Of a stretch of DNA of 64,000 nt, positions 32,473 to 40,886 are shown in pieces. Both the position numbers and the translations under genes were made by a program. The notes under the pieces are model-generated. The model was not told where the DNA came from. It did no database searches and worked only from the letters and a program-made list of their open reading frames with translations. The first letter of the stretch is position 1, and every line of letters starts with the position of its first letter. Source of the stretch: Algisphaera agarilytica (GTDB lineage Bacteria; Planctomycetota; Phycisphaerae; Phycisphaerales; Phycisphaeraceae); contig NZ_JACHGY010000001.1 in assembly GCF_014207595.1 (NCBI RefSeq), positions 4,037,648 to 4,101,647 of the forward strand, given 5' to 3'.

Positions 32473-33315
32473 TCACGTCAGCTCGGCGGTCAGTGTGTAC
32501 TCCACCGGGAGCTTGCCGCGCCAAGGCTCGGGGAACTCCCAGCGTTCATCGCCGACCCGCTGCATCACCTTCAACGCCGGCCATACGCAACGCGAGGACT
32601 CTTCGAGCCGTGTGATGCGCATCCCCGCGTCGATCACCGCCGTCACGGTTTCCCCAAGCGGATGGCTCCACTCGGCGTTCCGGGTGTGTTTGAAGCCCAC
32701 AGTATCGTCGGCGTAGGTGCCGTCCTGTTCGGTCACAATCCGCTCGCCGCCGAGGTAGGGGTAATGCAGCCCAAACCCCTTCGGGTCATCGGGCTTGTCC
32801 TCCAGCATGTCCATCATCGGGTGCACGTCATTCAGGAACAACCGCCCGCCGGGACGCAGCAGCGACGCGACAATCTCCGCCCAGCGATTAACGTCCGGCA
32901 GCCAACACAGCGAGCCGATCGAAACAAACACGACATCGAATTGCCCTTCGATCAACTCCCGGGCGTCGTAGACATTGCCACAGACAAACGTCGTGTCCAA
33001 CCCGAGTTCATCACGCAAGCCGACCGCCTTGTCGATCGCCGGCTGCGAGAAATCCAATCCCGTGGCCTTCGCGCCCAGCCGACTCCAAGCCAGAGTCTCC
33101 ATGCCCATGTGGCACTGCAGGTGCACAAGCGACTGACCTCCGACAGGCCCAACGCCGCGCACAATATGCTCCGCCAAATCGTGCCCGCCGTCACGCAGGG
33201 CATCGGCGTGTTGACGGTACATGGCCGATTCCCAGTGGACCTGAACACGTTCGTTCCACGACAAACGGTTCCACTCGATGCCTTCGCGTTGTTCTTCGTG
33301 ATGGGATTGACTCAT
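32473..33315 (-). CDS. SAM-dependent methyltransferase
   Basis: A 280-residue class I methyltransferase. Motif I is the variant VHLQCHMGMETLAWSRLG. GLDFSQPAIDKA supplies the acidic residue of strand 2, and GQFDVVFVSIGSLCWL and RPGGRLFLNDVHPMMDML follow. The final 80 residues (GGERIVTEQDGTYAD, FKHTRNAEWSHPLGE) fit the C-terminal part of small-molecule methyltransferases. The substrate is unknown. The start at 33315 is chosen by homology length; an extension to 33468 would run into the next gene. It lies 19 bases downstream of the YwqG-like gene. Confidence 0.85.
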   Translation of the reverse strand: MSQSHHEEQREGIEWNRLSWNERVQVHWESAMYRQHADALRDGGHDLAEHIVRGVGPVGGQSLVHLQCHMGMETLAWSRLGAKATGLDFSQPAIDKAVGLRDELGLDTTFVCGNVYDARELIEGQFDVVFVSIGSLCWLPDVNRWAEIVASLLRPGGRLFLNDVHPMMDMLEDKPDDPKGFGLHYPYLGGERIVTEQDGTYADDTVGFKHTRNAEWSHPLGETVTAVIDAGMRITRLEESSRCVWPALKVMQRVGDERWEFPEPWRGKLPVEYTLTAELT

Positions 33316-33334
33316 TGGAAACCTAAGTACGGTG

Positions 33335-34477
33335 CTATGACGTTGACCAATGAGCCCAGCAACGATCGAAACGGCGGGCTGACAGATCATCTTCTTGGAT
33401 GAAAAATGCGAGCGTTCCCCCATCGCCCCAGCTGACACCGAACAACTCGCGATCTGACCCAATCTCAAAAAGGCAGCGCCATTTCTTTGCGACTATTGAA
33501 AGTCGGCCCCATTCGGGATGGTCTTCGTCTATGTCTTCAGCGAGTTCTTCGTCTCCTTCAGCCATCGCTGCGCACAACAGGCGGACGTACTCATCGTTAG
33601 TTCCGTAAAGACCGTTGGCGCAGCCGAGAAGCTGAGATAGTCCTACCGGAGTAAACGGATAGCTGAACATATGGTCGATCCACTGTGCAGCGACATGCTC
33701 CTCCGTCCACGGTTCCTCTTCGTCACCATCGTCTTCGGATTCGTCATCCTTGCTAAAAAGCCCCAGGCTCATCTGCCCTAAAATATCCTCCGTAGGGATC
33801 ATCCAGCGGACGTATGGGGAAAGCGGCCTTGATTGGCCAGACGGCGGGGATTCTGCGAGTTGTCCATGGCTAGGTGCGGAATTACGAATTAGCCCCTCTA
33901 CCTCTTCGTGAAACAGAACTCGGAAGCAGCTTTTGTCATCCATCTCAAAGCCCGAGGGTAGATCACCCGCCCCCACAAAGAACTGAATCAAGCCTTGCTT
34001 GGGCAACACGTTTTCTAAGTCATACGCGGACACGTCAGCAAAGTTGAACTGACCGAGAAATCGCATGGGGCCATCCTGATTTTCCGGCCATTCCTGGCCC
34101 GGCGGCAGATCAGGGCAGCCCCCGAGAAAAGTGGTGCCACAGGTAGGTTCGTCGGACGGCACAGAGGCTTTACCTTGAAAACCAATTCCGGGCGTAAGAT
34201 GCTGTATGAAGTTCTCTAATACCCTGGGGCTAGCCTTTACCCTCTCTGCGAGCATTACACGCTGAAAAAAACTGTGGCGCTCTGCGAACGCCACAGTTTT
34301 CTTAAATCTCTGTATCTGAGTGCGATAGTGTTCTGGAAGACGAAGAACCAAATTCTGTGCGGTGTCTTTGGTGATTTGCTTCGTGTACCACTCTGGCTTC
34401 GGTTGTTGTTGCATCTCGGCAGACGCCCAAGCCAGATACAACGGCTTCACGATGGTTCGCAGTAATGGCCGTTTCAC
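33335..34477 (-). CDS. YwqG-family (DUF1963) protein
   Basis: A 380-residue cytosolic protein of the YwqG/DUF1963 type. The family pattern is visible in GTTFLGGCPDLPPGQEWPEN, MRFLGQFNFADVSAYD, LPKQGLIQFFVGAG and, near the end, FEIGSDRELFGVSWGDGGTLAFFI. The first 110 residues are an extra helical region. Function of the family is not known. GTG 34477, with AAGGGGG about 7 bases before it, is chosen over a TTG at 34495. Base composition is visibly more AT-rich and codon use less biased than in the neighbours, so the gene may have been acquired by transfer. Confidence 0.82.
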   Translation of the reverse strand: MKRPLLRTIVKPLYLAWASAEMQQQPKPEWYTKQITKDTAQNLVLRLPEHYRTQIQRFKKTVAFAERHSFFQRVMLAERVKASPRVLENFIQHLTPGIGFQGKASVPSDEPTCGTTFLGGCPDLPPGQEWPENQDGPMRFLGQFNFADVSAYDLENVLPKQGLIQFFVGAGDLPSGFEMDDKSCFRVLFHEEVEGLIRNSAPSHGQLAESPPSGQSRPLSPYVRWMIPTEDILGQMSLGLFSKDDESEDDGDEEEPWTEEHVAAQWIDHMFSYPFTPVGLSQLLGCANGLYGTNDEYVRLLCAAMAEGDEELAEDIDEDHPEWGRLSIVAKKWRCLFEIGSDRELFGVSWGDGGTLAFFIQEDDLSARRFDRCWAHWSTS

Positions 34478-34501
34478 AGAGCAGTCCCCCTTCAAATTGG
34501 A

Positions 34502-35551
34502 TCAGTTATCAAACTGCGCATCGAACACGATGTCGCTGCTGGGGAAGTCGACGCTGCGGACGAACTCGGCGGCTTCGGTGGCGCCGTACTCGCGGTCCAT
34601 CCGGCCGTCTTCCCACTCGACCGACAGGGGGCCTCGGTAGCCGATGTCGTTGAGGGCGACGATGATTTCTTCGAAGTCGATGTCGCCGTGGCCGAGGCTG
34701 CGGAAGTCCCAGAACCGGCGGGGGTCGGTGAAGGTGGTGTGGCCGCCGAACACGCCGACGGTGCCGTCGCCGTGGCCCCACCACGCGTCCTTCATGTGTA
34801 CGTGGTAGATGCGGTCGGCGAACTTGCGGATGAAGCCGACGTAGTCGACGCCCTGGTAGCCCAGGTGCGACGGGTCGTAGTTGAAGCCGAAACGCTTGTG
34901 GCCCTTGACCGCGTCGATGGCGCGGGCGGCACTGGCGGTGTCGAAGGCGATCTCGGTGGGGTGGACTTCGAGGGCGAAGTTGATGTCCTGCTTCTCAAAC
35001 TCGTTGAGGATCGGGGTGAACCGCTTGGCGAAGTCCTTGAAGCCCTTCTCCCAGAACGCCTGGTCGGTGGGCGGGAAGGCGTAGATGGCGTGCCAGATGG
35101 ACGAGCCGGTGAAGCCGTTGACCACACCGGGGAAGTCGTCGCCTGCAGCGCCCTTCTTCTTGCCGCGGCCGGGCTTGTTGTTGAGGAAGCGCCGGCAGGC
35201 CTTGGCGGCCAGCTTCATGTTCGCTGCGGCACGCTTGCGGACGCCTTCGGGTTCTCCGTCGCCCCAGACGTCTTCGGGGAGGATGGATTTGTGACGTTCA
35301 TCGATCAGGTCGCACACGGCTTGGCCGACCAGGTGCATCGAGATGGAGTAGCTCGTCAGGCCGTAGGCCTCGAGCACTTCCCAGCGCTGCTTGCAGTACT
35401 TGTCGCTCTTGGCGGCCTGGACGACGTCGAAGTGGTCGCCCCAGCAGGCGAGCTCCAGCCCGTCGTAGCCGAACTCGGACGCTTTGGCACAGATGGTTTC
35501 AAACGGCAGGTCGGCCCACTGGCCGGTAAACAACGTGACGGGACGGGGCAT
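34502..35551 (-). CDS. Sugar phosphate isomerase/epimerase-like TIM-barrel protein
   Basis: A 349-residue AP endonuclease family 2/xylose isomerase-like barrel. Metal-site residues appear in [39 protein letters not shown] and a final [13 protein letters not shown]. These proteins act on sugars or inositols. The most likely role is in catabolism of polysaccharide-derived sugars, in line with the sulfatase locus downstream. GGAGG lies about 6 bases before ATG. A Lys/Gly-rich insertion sits near residue 130 (RGKKKG). Confidence 0.87.
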   Translation of the reverse strand: MPRPVTLFTGQWADLPFETICAKASEFGYDGLELACWGDHFDVVQAAKSDKYCKQRWEVLEAYGLTSYSISMHLVGQAVCDLIDERHKSILPEDVWGDGEPEGVRKRAAANMKLAAKACRRFLNNKPGRGKKKGAAGDDFPGVVNGFTGSSIWHAIYAFPPTDQAFWEKGFKDFAKRFTPILNEFEKQDINFALEVHPTEIAFDTASAARAIDAVKGHKRFGFNYDPSHLGYQGVDYVGFIRKFADRIYHVHMKDAWWGHGDGTVGVFGGHTTFTDPRRFWDFRSLGHGDIDFEEIIVALNDIGYRGPLSVEWEDGRMDREYGATEAAEFVRSVDFPSSDIVFDAQFDN

Positions 35552-35569
35552 GGAAAACCTCCGGTTTTC

Positions 35570-36017
35570 AGTGATGAGTGACGAGTGAACAGTGATGAGT
35601 TTCAGGACAGTGACGACATGAGTCCGCCGATGACGCGAGAGACTTCCATCGCTTGATGCTTGAATCGGGCGAACTCATCCCGATCAACATATCCGGCGTC
35701 GAGGGCGATGTACAACTGGGCCCGGACCTCGGCACACGAGGCCTTGGCGATCCCCAGAAACTGTTTGAATTCGGCCCGGCTCCGTCGATCAAAACCCTCG
35801 GCGATATTTGACATCACCGAGATCGCAGCTCGCCGAATCTGATCCCGCAGGGCGAAGTCTCGAGCAAATTCTCCCTGGCGCGTGATCGCATAAACCGCCC
35901 GATTCAACTCCCTGGCCTTCTGCCAAGCCACCAAATCCTCGAACTCCTCAGCCAGCGCCATCTAACACCTCCCGGAAGGATTCCAAACTCATCACTGCTC
36001 ACTCGTCACTCATCACT
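35570..36017. mobile_element. Inverted-repeat-bounded cassette with a four-helix-bundle gene
   Basis: The outer 33 bases at each end (35570-35602 and 35985-36017) are inverted copies with 32 of 33 positions matching. Each arm is built of AGTGAxx heptamers (AGTGATG, AGTGACG, AGTGAAC, AGTGATG) and then AGTTT. Between them lies only the four-helix-bundle gene. The left arm touches its stop codon, and the right arm encodes the last residues and stop of the MFS-acyltransferase gene. No transposase and no clear target duplication are seen, so mobility is inferred from structure alone. Confidence 0.6.
35602..35961 (-). CDS. Four-helix-bundle protein (23S rRNA intervening-sequence type)
   Basis: A 119-residue, almost entirely helical protein matching the S23/IVP family: [68 protein letters not shown]. 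Relatives are encoded inside 23S rRNA insertions or next to diversity-generating retroelements (Avd). Neither rRNA nor a reverse transcriptase is present here. GGGAGG lies about 7 bases before ATG. The gene is enclosed exactly by the inverted repeats of the cassette, which suggests a self-contained unit. The function is unknown; nucleic-acid binding is suspected for the family. Confidence 0.9.
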   Translation of the reverse strand: MALAEEFEDLVAWQKARELNRAVYAITRQGEFARDFALRDQIRRAAISVMSNIAEGFDRRSRAEFKQFLGIAKASCAEVRAQLYIALDAGYVDRDEFARFKHQAMEVSRVIGGLMSSLS

Positions 36018-37952
36018 CGCCGCCGGCGCTTCTTCCACAGGCCCCGAAGCCAACGCAATCATCCGCCGTCGCAGTTCCGCCGTGATCTCCTCTGGCAAGG
36101 CGGCGCGATCCGGCGTAAACGGTGGGCCAAAAGCAATCCGGCGGCGGCCGGGCGTGAGGAAGTGGCGGGCCATGCTCTTGCTGACCTCGGTGCCCTCGAT
36201 CCAGACCGGGACGATCTGGGCTTTGCTCAGCCGGGCGGTCACGGCGACGCCGTCTTCAAACGGCTTGAGGATCCGGTCGTCGTACTGCAAGTTGCCCTCG
36301 GGGAAGATGCCCAGGCAGTCGCCGGCTTTGAGATGCTTGACGATCTGGCGGACTTGCTTGGAGGCGTTGACGCGTTCGCCGGACTCGTCGTGGTCGATGA
36401 AGATCGGGTCGATGATCTTCCAGAAAAACTCGACAGCTTTGAAACGGTAAGACGTGAGCATCAGCCAGCGGATCTGCCGGGGGCAGGCGGCTTGCATGAG
36501 GAAGGGGTCGAGCGCGGTGGTGTGGTTGGCCGCGAGGATGACCGGGCCGGACTCGGGGATGTGGTGTCGGCCGTCCCATTCGAGGCGGTGCCACACCAGG
36601 CAGAAGAACCGCACGAGGTGGCGGAAGAAGTTGCCGCCCGCTGCGGGCATCGGGCCGTGGGTCAGGTAGTAGAGGGCGTAGCCAAGGCCCGCGACGATGA
36701 GCAGTGGGCCCAGGCCATACAGCACATAGATAATCTTGGTGTCGGCGTCCTCCAGTTGCCAGATCATGCCGTAGATGATCACGCTGACGACGGTCGTGAC
36801 CATCGCGGCTAAGCCCATCACCGAGCCACGCACCGAGTTGGGGGCGATGCTCTGCAGCAATGAAATCACGCTCACGATGGCGACATTGCCCGCGACGCCG
36901 ACAAAGAACGCGCCCACGTAAGTCACCGCTTTCAGCGGGATCACGCTGACCAGCAGCACATTCAAGCCCGCGATCGCCAGAGCGACGCCCATGACCAACG
37001 GGGCCTGTTGCCGGGTGCGGATCAGGCCGATGACCACGGCCCCCGCCAGCATGCCGAAGCCCAGTGCCGCGCTGACCTGCGTGAACTCTTTCATGAGCGC
37101 ATCGCCGGTCAGGCTGTAATGAATCTTGCAGAGCCCGATGACGCCGCTGTACATGGTTGCGGCGGCACCCCAGACCATCACATCGATCACAATCAACCAG
37201 ATCACCTTGCGGTGGCAGGCGACGTATTTCATCGCGTCGATCAGCGATACCGCCGTGCGTGAGTTGTCGTTTCCTTCGTCGCTGTCGAGTAGCCGCGTCG
37301 ACTTGGGTCGCATGAAAGCAAAAAACGAGCCGGAGATGAGATAGAACAGCGCGCCGACCAGCAGCCCGGTCTCGACCGACGAAGCTTCATCGGGGGAGAT
37401 GATCCGCCCCCCAACCACCATGCCGATCATCGAGAACACCACATTGATCACCAAGACGACCGCGTTGGCGGGCTGCATCTGCTGGCGTTCGACGAGTTGG
37501 GGCACGATGGCGTTGCGGGTCGGGTTGAAGATCGAGGCAAAGATGCCGATCGCGAACAGCATCGCGTAGACCTGCCACTCGCGGTCGGGATCAACCTGGC
37601 TGGCCCCCCCAATGAGAAAAACACCGAGCAGCAGCAACAGGCCGCGGGCTTCGTCGCAAGCCATCAACAGCCACTTGCGTGGTAAACGATCCGCCACCCA
37701 GCCGCCGAGCACGCTGAAGAACAGGTACGGCATGAAGAAGAAGAATTGCGTACCCGCCTGCGTGCTGGTCGAGTCGCCTTCTGCCGCGAGGCCTCCCAGC
37801 AGGGCGAGTGCCGCGAGCATGATCATGCGGTCGCCGAAGCCGCTGGCGGCTGTGCTGGTCCACATCAGGGTGAAGCTGAAGTTCCGCCACAGCGGCGTGG
37901 GCGGCGCGTGATGTCCGGGGGCGGAGGTGGTTGTGGAAACGGTCTCGGACAT
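36006..37952 (-). CDS. MFS transporter fused to 1-acylglycerol-3-phosphate acyltransferase
   Basis: A 648-residue fusion. Residues 20-420 are an MFS transporter with about twelve helices, including RNAIVPQLVERQQM typical of lysophospholipid-type permeases. Residues 440-640 are a PlsC-like acyltransferase with the NHTTALDPF box (H-x4-D) and FPEGNLQYD. The arrangement resembles LplT-Aas fusions that flip lysophospholipids and reacylate them. The last codons and stop (about SDE-stop) lie inside the right inverted repeat of the adjacent cassette, so the original C-terminus was probably altered. ATG 37952 is preferred over 38012. Confidence 0.88.
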   Translation of the reverse strand: MSETVSTTTSAPGHHAPPTPLWRNFSFTLMWTSTAASGFGDRMIMLAALALLGGLAAEGDSTSTQAGTQFFFFMPYLFFSVLGGWVADRLPRKWLLMACDEARGLLLLLGVFLIGGASQVDPDREWQVYAMLFAIGIFASIFNPTRNAIVPQLVERQQMQPANAVVLVINVVFSMIGMVVGGRIISPDEASSVETGLLVGALFYLISGSFFAFMRPKSTRLLDSDEGNDNSRTAVSLIDAMKYVACHRKVIWLIVIDVMVWGAAATMYSGVIGLCKIHYSLTGDALMKEFTQVSAALGFGMLAGAVVIGLIRTRQQAPLVMGVALAIAGLNVLLVSVIPLKAVTYVGAFFVGVAGNVAIVSVISLLQSIAPNSVRGSVMGLAAMVTTVVSVIIYGMIWQLEDADTKIIYVLYGLGPLLIVAGLGYALYYLTHGPMPAAGGNFFRHLVRFFCLVWHRLEWDGRHHIPESGPVILAANHTTALDPFLMQAACPRQIRWLMLTSYRFKAVEFFWKIIDPIFIDHDESGERVNASKQVRQIVKHLKAGDCLGIFPEGNLQYDDRILKPFEDGVAVTARLSKAQIVPVWIEGTEVSKSMARHFLTPGRRRIAFGPPFTPDRAALPEEITAELRRRMIALASGPVEEAPAASDE

Positions 37953-37982
37953 CGCCAAAGGATACCAGTGTGGGCCGGGGGG

Positions 37983-38010
37983 AGCGGCGATCTGCGATCG
38001 CCGGCTAAAC
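37983..38010 (-). repeat. REP-like hairpin with GTTTAGC head
   Basis: On the minus strand the sequence reads GTTTAGC, then a perfect 8-bp stem CGGCGATC/GATCGCCG with a GCA loop. The head and loop match two further elements at 61368-61468. It lies between tsaD and the MFS-acyltransferase gene, inside a likely operon, with no T-run. Confidence 0.6.
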
Positions 38011-38021
38011 AACTGAATGAT

Positions 38022-39161
38022 TCACACCCGGCTGGTGGCGACTACGGGCAGGTCCAGGGGCGAGGTCTCGCCGCGCTCGAGCAGTTCGTGGGCGTAACCC
38101 GCGATCATCGCGGCGTTGTCGACGCAGTAGCCCAGTTCGGGGAGGTGGATCGACAGGCCGTGGTTCTTGGCCATAGTTTGGACACGCTCACGCAGAGCAG
38201 AGTTGGCGCTGACCCCCCCGCCGAGGACGAGCGACTGGGGACGTACACCTTCAGCGGCGAGCTGCTTGATGGCGCGTTTGATCTTTCGCTCGACCGCGGT
38301 GACCGCGGCGTGTTGGAACGCGGCGGCGAGGTCGGCCTTGCGCTGCGGCGAGAGGTCCGAAGCATCACGTTCAAACGTCGCGTCCTTGCCCCGCCCAACA
38401 GGCAAGCCGCGCACGGCGTAGAGCAGCGCGGTTTTTAATCCCGAGAACGAGAAGTCGAGGCTGCCGGGTTTGAGCATCGAGATGGGGAGTTCGGGGACAT
38501 CCTCGGCGTTGCGGTCGCCTTGCTGGGAGAGCTTGTCCATGGCCGGGCCGCCGGGGTAGCCCGCGTTGAGGATGACGCCGGCCTTGTCGTAGGCCTCGCC
38601 GATGGCGTCGTCGATGGTGCGGCCCAGGACGGTGATGTCGGCGGCCGAGTCCATGCGGTAGAGGCTGGTGTGGCCGCCGGAGACGACCAGGCCCAGGGCG
38701 GGGAAAACAATTTCGGATTTCGGATTTCGGATTTCGGATGTGGAGGGATCCGGGGCTTTGTCGCTTTGCTCCGCAGCCCTCGGCTTGGTAGGGGTGAGGG
38801 TGGCGGCGTGGAGGTGGGCGCGGACGTGGTCGATGCCGATGAGGGGTTTGTCGAGGGACCAGGCGAGGGCTTTGGCGGCGGCGACGCCCACGATGAGCGA
38901 GCCGACGAGGCCCGGGCGGTTGCCCACGGCGATGGCGTCGAGGTCGGCGAGCGTGATACCCGCGTCGTCGATCGCTTGCTGCACCACGGGCATCAGGCGT
39001 TCGAGGTGGGCACGGCTGGCGATCTCGGGGACAACGCCGGCGTAACGCACGTGCAGGTCGTGCTGCGTCGCTACGACATTGGACAGCACCTCGCGGCCGT
39101 CTCGGACCACGGCGGCGGCGGTTTCGTCACAGCTGGTTTCGAGGCCGAGGATCAGCGTCAC
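38022..39161 (-). CDS. tsaD: tRNA N6-adenosine threonylcarbamoyltransferase TsaD
   Basis: A 379-residue Kae1/TsaD enzyme that transfers threonylcarbamoyl to A37 of ANN-decoding tRNAs. LGLETSCDETAAAVV opens the ASKHA fold, the metal-binding HVRAHLHA follows near residue 112, then VVSGGHTSLYR, SFSGLKTALLY and GGGVSANSALRE. A loop of about 25 extra residues sits between HAATL and FPALGLVVSGG; part of it (SEIRNPKSEI) is encoded by four perfect 7-bp repeats at 38710-38737. The start is GTG 39161, overlapping the S41 protease stop by 4 bases (GTGA). Confidence 0.95.
   Translation of the reverse strand: MTLILGLETSCDETAAAVVRDGREVLSNVVATQHDLHVRYAGVVPEIASRAHLERLMPVVQQAIDDAGITLADLDAIAVGNRPGLVGSLIVGVAAAKALAWSLDKPLIGIDHVRAHLHAATLTPTKPRAAEQSDKAPDPSTSEIRNPKSEIVFPALGLVVSGGHTSLYRMDSAADITVLGRTIDDAIGEAYDKAGVILNAGYPGGPAMDKLSQQGDRNAEDVPELPISMLKPGSLDFSFSGLKTALLYAVRGLPVGRGKDATFERDASDLSPQRKADLAAAFQHAAVTAVERKIKRAIKQLAAEGVRPQSLVLGGGVSANSALRERVQTMAKNHGLSIHLPELGYCVDNAAMIAGYAHELLERGETSPLDLPVVATSRV
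38710..38737. repeat. Four tandem copies of heptamer ATTTCGG inside tsaD
   Basis: The 7-bp unit is repeated four times without change. On the coding strand it reads CCGAAAT and gives the in-frame peptide SEIRNPKSEI, part of an extra loop in TsaD. The same kind of peptide recurs in planctomycete and verrucomicrobial proteins as the product of dispersed repeats (from memory). Confidence 0.9.
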
Positions 39162-40750
39162 GGGGCTAGCGCGGGCTCGGGTTCTTCGGCGGATTCCACG
39201 GCTTCTTCGATCACGGCGTCGGCGGCGGTCTCTTCGGCCTCGGCTTCGGCTTCAGCATCGACCGATTCGTCTTCGATCGGCTGGCCATCATCGAGCTTGG
39301 CGAGCTTCTCGTTCACTTCGGCCAGCGTTTCTTCGAGCAGTTCACGCTGCTTGGTGAGCTGTTCGCGTTCAGCCAGGCGGACGAGTTCATCGGCGTTGGA
39401 TTTGCCGACGACGGGCCATTCACCAGAGTCGAGCTTGCCCAGGATCGCCGTGAGCGCCGCGGCGAGTTGCGGGTCTTTGAGCGTTTCGTTGATCCACTCG
39501 GGCGTCACGGTTTCACTGTGCTCCTGACCGTTGTTGGCGTTGATGATGTCTTGAGCCTGGCGGGCTTCGAGGCGTTCGCGGCGCTGGTCGGGCGTCATGG
39601 GCACGTAAGCGTTTTCGCTGGGGTCCACGCCCCACGCTTCGTCCTCGGCCTTGTTGCGGCGGTGGATGTTGCGGCCCGAGGGCAGGTAGTAGTAGGCGTT
39701 GGTGATCTTCAGCGCGCCGGCGTTGTTGCCCAGCAGACGCTTGACCTGCTGCACGCTGCCCTTGCCGAAGGTGCGTTCACCCACGAACAGGGCGCGGCCG
39801 TTGTCCGCCAACGCACCGGCAACGATTTCCGAGGCCGAGGCGCTGAAGGAGTTGGCCAGCACCACAACGGGGATCTCCGGCAGGAGCGTGTCGGAGGTGG
39901 ACTTGTACACCTGCTCGGGCACCTTGCGGCCGCGGACCGAAACGATGGTCTGTCCTTCTTCGAGGAACATGTCGCTGATGTCGACCGCGGCGTTGAGCAG
40001 CCCGCCGGGGTTGTAGCGCATGTCGATGACCAGGGCGCGGATGCCCTGGCCCTTAAGCTCTTGCAGCGCTTCGAGCACCTCGGGCGTGGTGCGTTCGCTG
40101 AACTGGGTGAGCCGGATGAAGCCGACTTTGTTTTCGGGGTCGAGGAAGTAGTTGTAGCTGTGGTCGGCGTTGCGCTTGAAGCCGCGGACGGTCTGGACCT
40201 CGATCTTGGCGCGGGTGATGGTGATGTCGACTTCTTCGCCCGAGGCGTGGCGGACGGTGATGGAGACGTCGGTGCCGGCCGGACCCTTGAGCTTGCTGAT
40301 CGCTTCGTTGATGGGCATGTTGAGGGTGTCTTCGCCCTCGATGGCCATCACGGTATCGCCGGCCATGACGCCGGACTTCCACGCCGGGGAGTCTTCGAGC
40401 GGGGTGACGATGTGCAACCGGTTGTTCTCGATGGTGACCTCGGCCCCGATGCCGGTGAACTCGGCGCGGACGCTTTCGTTGAAGGCTTCGAATTCTTCTT
40501 GGGGGAAGTACTGGGTGTAGGGGTCGTCGAGCGACTCGATCATGCCGTCGATCGCGCCTTCGATGAGCTCTTGCTGGTCGGGCTCGTCGACGTATTCGTT
40601 GGCGAGTTCGTATCGCAGGTCGACCAGGAGGTCGATGTGTTCCAGCGTCGAGGTGCTTCGGGCCCAGGCCCCGCGGTAGGTTACGAAAAACGCCAGGAGC
40701 ACAGCCATAGCCGATGCCAGCGCGAGGTTGCCGATCAGACGATTATTCAT
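39158..40750 (-). CDS. S41-family C-terminal processing protease
   Basis: A 530-residue CtpA-like serine protease. An N-terminal membrane anchor (about residues 7-28) precedes a helical region, a PDZ domain at about 95-185 (IGAEVTIENNRLHIVTPLED, SPAWKSGVMAGDTVMAIEG) and the catalytic core. The core shows YNPGGLL, the nucleophile Ser in NSFSASASEIV and the catalytic Lys in TFGKGSVQQV. The last 45 residues are an acidic Ala/Glu tail. It would clip exported proteins in the periplasm. A TAGAAT box lies 6 bases before ATG with no Shine-Dalgarno, hinting at a leaderless mRNA shared with tsaD. Confidence 0.93.
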   Translation of the reverse strand: MNNRLIGNLALASAMAVLLAFFVTYRGAWARSTSTLEHIDLLVDLRYELANEYVDEPDQQELIEGAIDGMIESLDDPYTQYFPQEEFEAFNESVRAEFTGIGAEVTIENNRLHIVTPLEDSPAWKSGVMAGDTVMAIEGEDTLNMPINEAISKLKGPAGTDVSITVRHASGEEVDITITRAKIEVQTVRGFKRNADHSYNYFLDPENKVGFIRLTQFSERTTPEVLEALQELKGQGIRALVIDMRYNPGGLLNAAVDISDMFLEEGQTIVSVRGRKVPEQVYKSTSDTLLPEIPVVVLANSFSASASEIVAGALADNGRALFVGERTFGKGSVQQVKRLLGNNAGALKITNAYYYLPSGRNIHRRNKAEDEAWGVDPSENAYVPMTPDQRRERLEARQAQDIINANNGQEHSETVTPEWINETLKDPQLAAALTAILGKLDSGEWPVVGKSNADELVRLAEREQLTKQRELLEETLAEVNEKLAKLDDGQPIEDESVDAEAEAEAEETAADAVIEEAVESAEEPEPALAP

Positions 40751-40756
40751 AGCGGC

Positions 40757-40762
40757 ATTCTA
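40757..40762 (-). promoter_or_regulatory. Putative -10 box (TAGAAT) before the S41 protease gene
   Basis: On the minus strand TAGAAT is followed by GCCGCT and then ATG at 40750. The start of transcription would be at or very near the start codon. No -35 consensus is seen. Confidence 0.42.
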
Positions 40763-40886
40763 GCCGAGGACCGCCCAGACGTCCGTGGCGGGGCCGCGGT
40801 GGGCTGGGGTATGCACCTGATTCGGGGGTTGGCATCGGTGCGGGTTCAGGTTAAACTAACAGCTATCGCCTTACACCAGCCTGTTC

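Noticed and set aside
35602..35961. 23S rRNA intervening sequence
   Set aside because: The protein family fits, but there is no rRNA sequence on either side.
38710..38737. CRISPR-like tandem repeat
   Set aside because: The 7-bp units are directly adjacent, without spacers, and lie inside a coding gene.
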